From Candidatus Zixiibacteriota bacterium (lineage in GTDB: Bacteria > Zixibacteria > MSB-5A5 > GN15 > FEB-12): a DNA stretch of 7,037 nucleotides. The stretch covers positions 1-7,037 of the forward strand of contig JAUVAR010000139.1 of NCBI GenBank assembly GCA_030591625.1, written 5' to 3'. Of this stretch, positions 6,252 to 7,037 are shown one piece after another. The translations under genes and the position numbers were made by a program. A model generated the notes under the pieces. The model saw nothing but the letters and a program-made list of their open reading frames with translations. It ran no database searches and had not been told where the DNA came from. The stretch's first letter is position 1, and each line of letters begins with the position of its first letter.

Positions 6252-7037
6252 TTATTCCAATCGGACATTGTCCAGATAAATAGTCAACGTATCCTCCGGC
6301 TGCACAGTAAAGAATTGGACCGACGTGATTCGCGTCATATCCATCTCCCGACCAGCTGGGGCTAATCTGACCTCGGCCAGATTGATCTTCAGCTCGTTCA
6401 TACCCGGATGCAAAGCAAACGCTCTATTGAAACGATCTTCGAACAACTGGTTATGAACCAAATCCTGAATACGGATCACCAATCGCAAATCGGTACTGCT
6501 CTCCGATAAGATAGATACCAACAGATGATCATAGCCGGTCCAGTCCGGGCTCGGTTCCCAAATCTCCATACCGGGGTATTTAGATGGAAACATTATGACA
6601 CGAGCCACTTGAGCGCCATCAACCGAAACAAATAGGTCCGGCGGCGCTACAAACTTAACTGTAGAATACTTCGTCTCAATCAGACGTTGCTCCCAGGCCG
6701 ATTCGAAACTGGCCAGGGTCGGAAAGGTTCTATCCCGCAAGTAGTAGGTCAAAAGCCAAGCGCTTGGTGGTGCAAATGCTCCTGACAGTAATATAAATGC
6801 ACCGACAAGACAGGCTTTCTTAAGCGATGCGCCCCAGTTCCATTCTGTAGCGAGGCGTCGGTCGAATGGAGCGACTATTCCCAAAAAAGCAATAGCCCCA
6901 ACAATATCCAGCAACCAATCGTACATAGAGGCATCACGAGCACCGACCATCTGAACTGCCTCTATGAGCAATCCCAAGCCGGTTGTTGCCAATAGCGCCA
7001 ACAGGTATTGGCGAGAGCGTCGCGATACGAATCGGCT
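6252..7037 (-). CDS. VanZ-like membrane protein with C-terminal beta-sandwich domain (5' partial)
   Basis: The frame is open from the window edge at 7037 to a TAA at 6252-6254, about 261 residues; the true start is outside. A TTG at 7001 opens a 249-residue ORF but is not a credible start, because VanZ-like sequence continues upstream of it (RRSRQYLLALLATTGLGLLI). Counting from that codon, the VanZ signature is IEAVQ (13-17, Glu14), Arg22 and YDWLLDIVGAIAFLG (27-41), within the last helices of the domain. Another membrane segment follows at about 60-86. The remaining part (about 95-249) looks like a secreted galactose-binding/CIA30-type beta-sandwich: a Trp-x-Gly-Tyr strand (about 153-156), VIRIQD, DRFNRAFALHPG, a REMDMTRI stretch and a final TIYLDNVRLE. 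VanZ proteins are best known from low-level teicoplanin resistance, but most relatives have no known role. The beta-sandwich suggests binding of carbohydrate at the outer face. Its GC (about 53% in 6301-6360 by hand count) is higher than that of the left half of the window. Confidence 0.8.
   Translation of the reverse strand, partial: SRFVSRRSRQYLLALLATTGLGLLIEAVQMVGARDASMYDWLLDIVGAIAFLGIVAPFDRRLATEWNWGASLKKACLVGAFILLSGAFAPPSAWLLTYYLRDRTFPTLASFESAWEQRLIETKYSTVKFVAPPDLFVSVDGAQVARVIMFPSKYPGMEIWEPSPDWTGYDHLLVSILSESSTDLRLVIRIQDLVHNQLFEDRFNRAFALHPGMNELKINLAEVRLAPAGREMDMTRITSVQFFTVQPEDTLTIYLDNVRLE

Overview
This window looks like an accessory cell-surface polysaccharide region of a Gram-negative bacterium. 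The intact genes encode an AlgI-type membrane-bound O-acyltransferase (MBOAT), its likely SGNH/AlgJ-type partner, a CE4 polysaccharide deacetylase, a second membrane-anchored SGNH-like protein with an unusual first block, and on the opposite strand a VanZ-like membrane protein with a C-terminal beta-sandwich-like domain. A gammaproteobacterium or relative is my best guess from the VanZ/beta-sandwich architecture and moderate GC, but no phylogenetic marker is present and this is weak.

Layout: 1-200 is the C-terminal end of a beta-lactamase-like serine hydrolase. 201-590 is an AT-rich stretch without a recognisable gene, apart from a doubtful 64-residue ORF (397-591) that overlaps the next start by one base. 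591-2030 (MBOAT) and 2043-2951 (SGNH partner) are 12 bases apart and form a clear two-gene unit. 2952-3351 is a 400-base AT-rich gap. 3352-4428 is the CE4 deacetylase. 4429-5233 is an 800-base gap that contains a perfect 8-bp inverted repeat (4541-4562), a decayed membrane-protein gene interrupted by an in-frame TAA (about 4567-4971), and a plausible sigma-70-type promoter (5171-5199). 5234-6124 is the second SGNH-like protein. 6252-7037 (minus strand) is the 5'-truncated VanZ-like gene, convergent with it.

How the genes may work together: in alginate-type systems an MBOAT protein moves acyl groups across the inner membrane and a periplasmic, membrane-anchored SGNH protein places them on the polymer. 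The 591-2951 pair fits that plan. The CE4 protein could remove N-acetyl (or O-acetyl) groups from the same or a related glycan, and the second SGNH-like protein could add or remove acyl groups. No glycosyltransferase, polymerase or flippase is visible, so this is a modification cluster at most. The substrate cannot be read from the window. The low coding density, AT-rich gaps and gene remnants suggest an island assembled piecemeal and partly decaying. I see no transposase, integrase, tRNA, rRNA or CRISPR array.
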